Assembly (NCBI GenBank): GCA_020226215.1
Contig: CM035229.1
Coordinates: forward strand, 84,833,343 to 84,897,342
Direction: 5' to 3'
Source of the DNA: Sindora glabra
Taxonomy: Eukaryota > Streptophyta > Magnoliopsida > Fabales > Fabaceae
Length of the DNA: 64,000 nt
Shown here: positions 63,480 to 64,000 of the stretch, one piece after another
Position numbering within the stretch: the first letter of the stretch is position 1
How the letters are laid out: every line of letters starts with the position of its first letter
Position numbers and translations under genes: made by a program
Notes under the pieces: model-generated
The model's input: only the letters and a program-made list of their open reading frames with translations
The model's database searches: none
Told to the model about the DNA's origin: nothing

Positions 63480-64000
63480 AATAAGATTAAACTTTAATGC
63501 TTACCAGAAAGGTTACCACATTTCTTGCTCATATTCCTAAGTTACTTTTTCTACTCTATGTCATTCCCTCTAAACTTTCATTAAGGGTAACTTTTTCAAT
63601 CTTAGTTTTCTAATTTAATGGTTTAGCATATTAAATGACTACTCTTTATAAAATAGTTTAGGATTTTATTATAACAGCTCATATTGAATCATATAGGATA
63701 TTTCAAGAATGTATTTTTAGAGCATAGACATATAGAATACCAGATGTATAACTCATAAGTTATCTAGGAGTTTTAACTGGTATGAAATTGCTCCTACACA
63801 CTTAAGGATTGGAAAAGGTCCAATAAAATTGGGTTTCAAATTTTACTTTTTACCAAGTTGTATAATCCCTTTCATAAGTGAAACTTTTTAGAAGACAGTG
63901 TCTCCTTCTTGAAACTCTAATTCTTCTCTTTTCTTATCTATATAAGACTTTTGCTACTCTTGCATAATTTTTGACTAATATATGATGATCTGCACTTTTT
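63480..64000 (-). pseudogene. Ty3/gypsy pol remnant (integrase C-terminus and chromodomain-like tail)
   Basis: One minus-strand frame, interrupted by several stops, keeps the order of motifs at the end of plant chromovirus (Tekay/Del-like) polyproteins: QKSYIDKKREELEF, then KVSLMKG, FIGPFPILKCVGAISYQL, VIHLVF and SMLKYI-like stretches, then a KKLPLMKV tail. The GPF/Y module and the VHPVFHVSML-like block are clear despite substitutions. The stops lie in frame and few frameshifts are needed, so decay has been mainly by point mutation. The fragment runs off the right edge of the window. Confidence 0.7.

Overview
The window is nuclear DNA of a flowering plant, almost certainly a dicot. It is very AT-rich, its genes have many GT-AG introns, the three recognisable proteins are plant-specific, and the gaps are filled with decayed plant transposons. 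From memory the protein flavour resembles woody rosids such as Malpighiales, but I could not test this.

Layout. 1221-4643 (minus): a seven-exon CBP60 transcription factor of SARD1 type, 473 aa, with a small MITE in its third intron and a W-box/TGA-type promoter palindrome. 4.9-16.7 kb: repeat-rich spacer holding a tRNA-derived SINE with a 10-bp target duplication, a Helitron-like end, a hAT-type MITE with an 8-bp duplication, and a solo Ty3/gypsy-type LTR with a 5-bp duplication. 16692-20059 (minus): a two-exon GT14 (DUF266, core-2/I-branching-like) Golgi glycosyltransferase, 427 aa. 20.1-47.3 kb: a gene-poor block of LTR remnants, a 33-bp minisatellite split by a Helitron-like insertion, microsatellites, a stretch of more complex sequence at 35.7-39.1 kb, and a SIRE/Maximus-like Ty1/copia LTR. 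47597-56299 (plus): a 14-exon BRUTUS (BTS) gene, 1247 aa, with three hemerythrin domains, CHY and CTCHY zinc fingers, RING-H2 and zinc ribbon. 56.3-64 kb: AT-rich spacer, a compound microsatellite, and the 3' end of a minus-strand Ty3/gypsy element (pol remnant, polypurine tract, 3' LTR) running off the right edge.

The three genes do not form a pathway: SARD1-type CBP60 acts in salicylic-acid immunity, GT14 in wall or glycoprotein glycosylation, and BTS in iron homeostasis. All exon models were checked by hand for phase and each closes into one continuous frame. I found no unmistakably new gene system. The most informative structural observation is the Helitron-like element at 24000-24870, whose removal exactly restores a 33-bp minisatellite unit.
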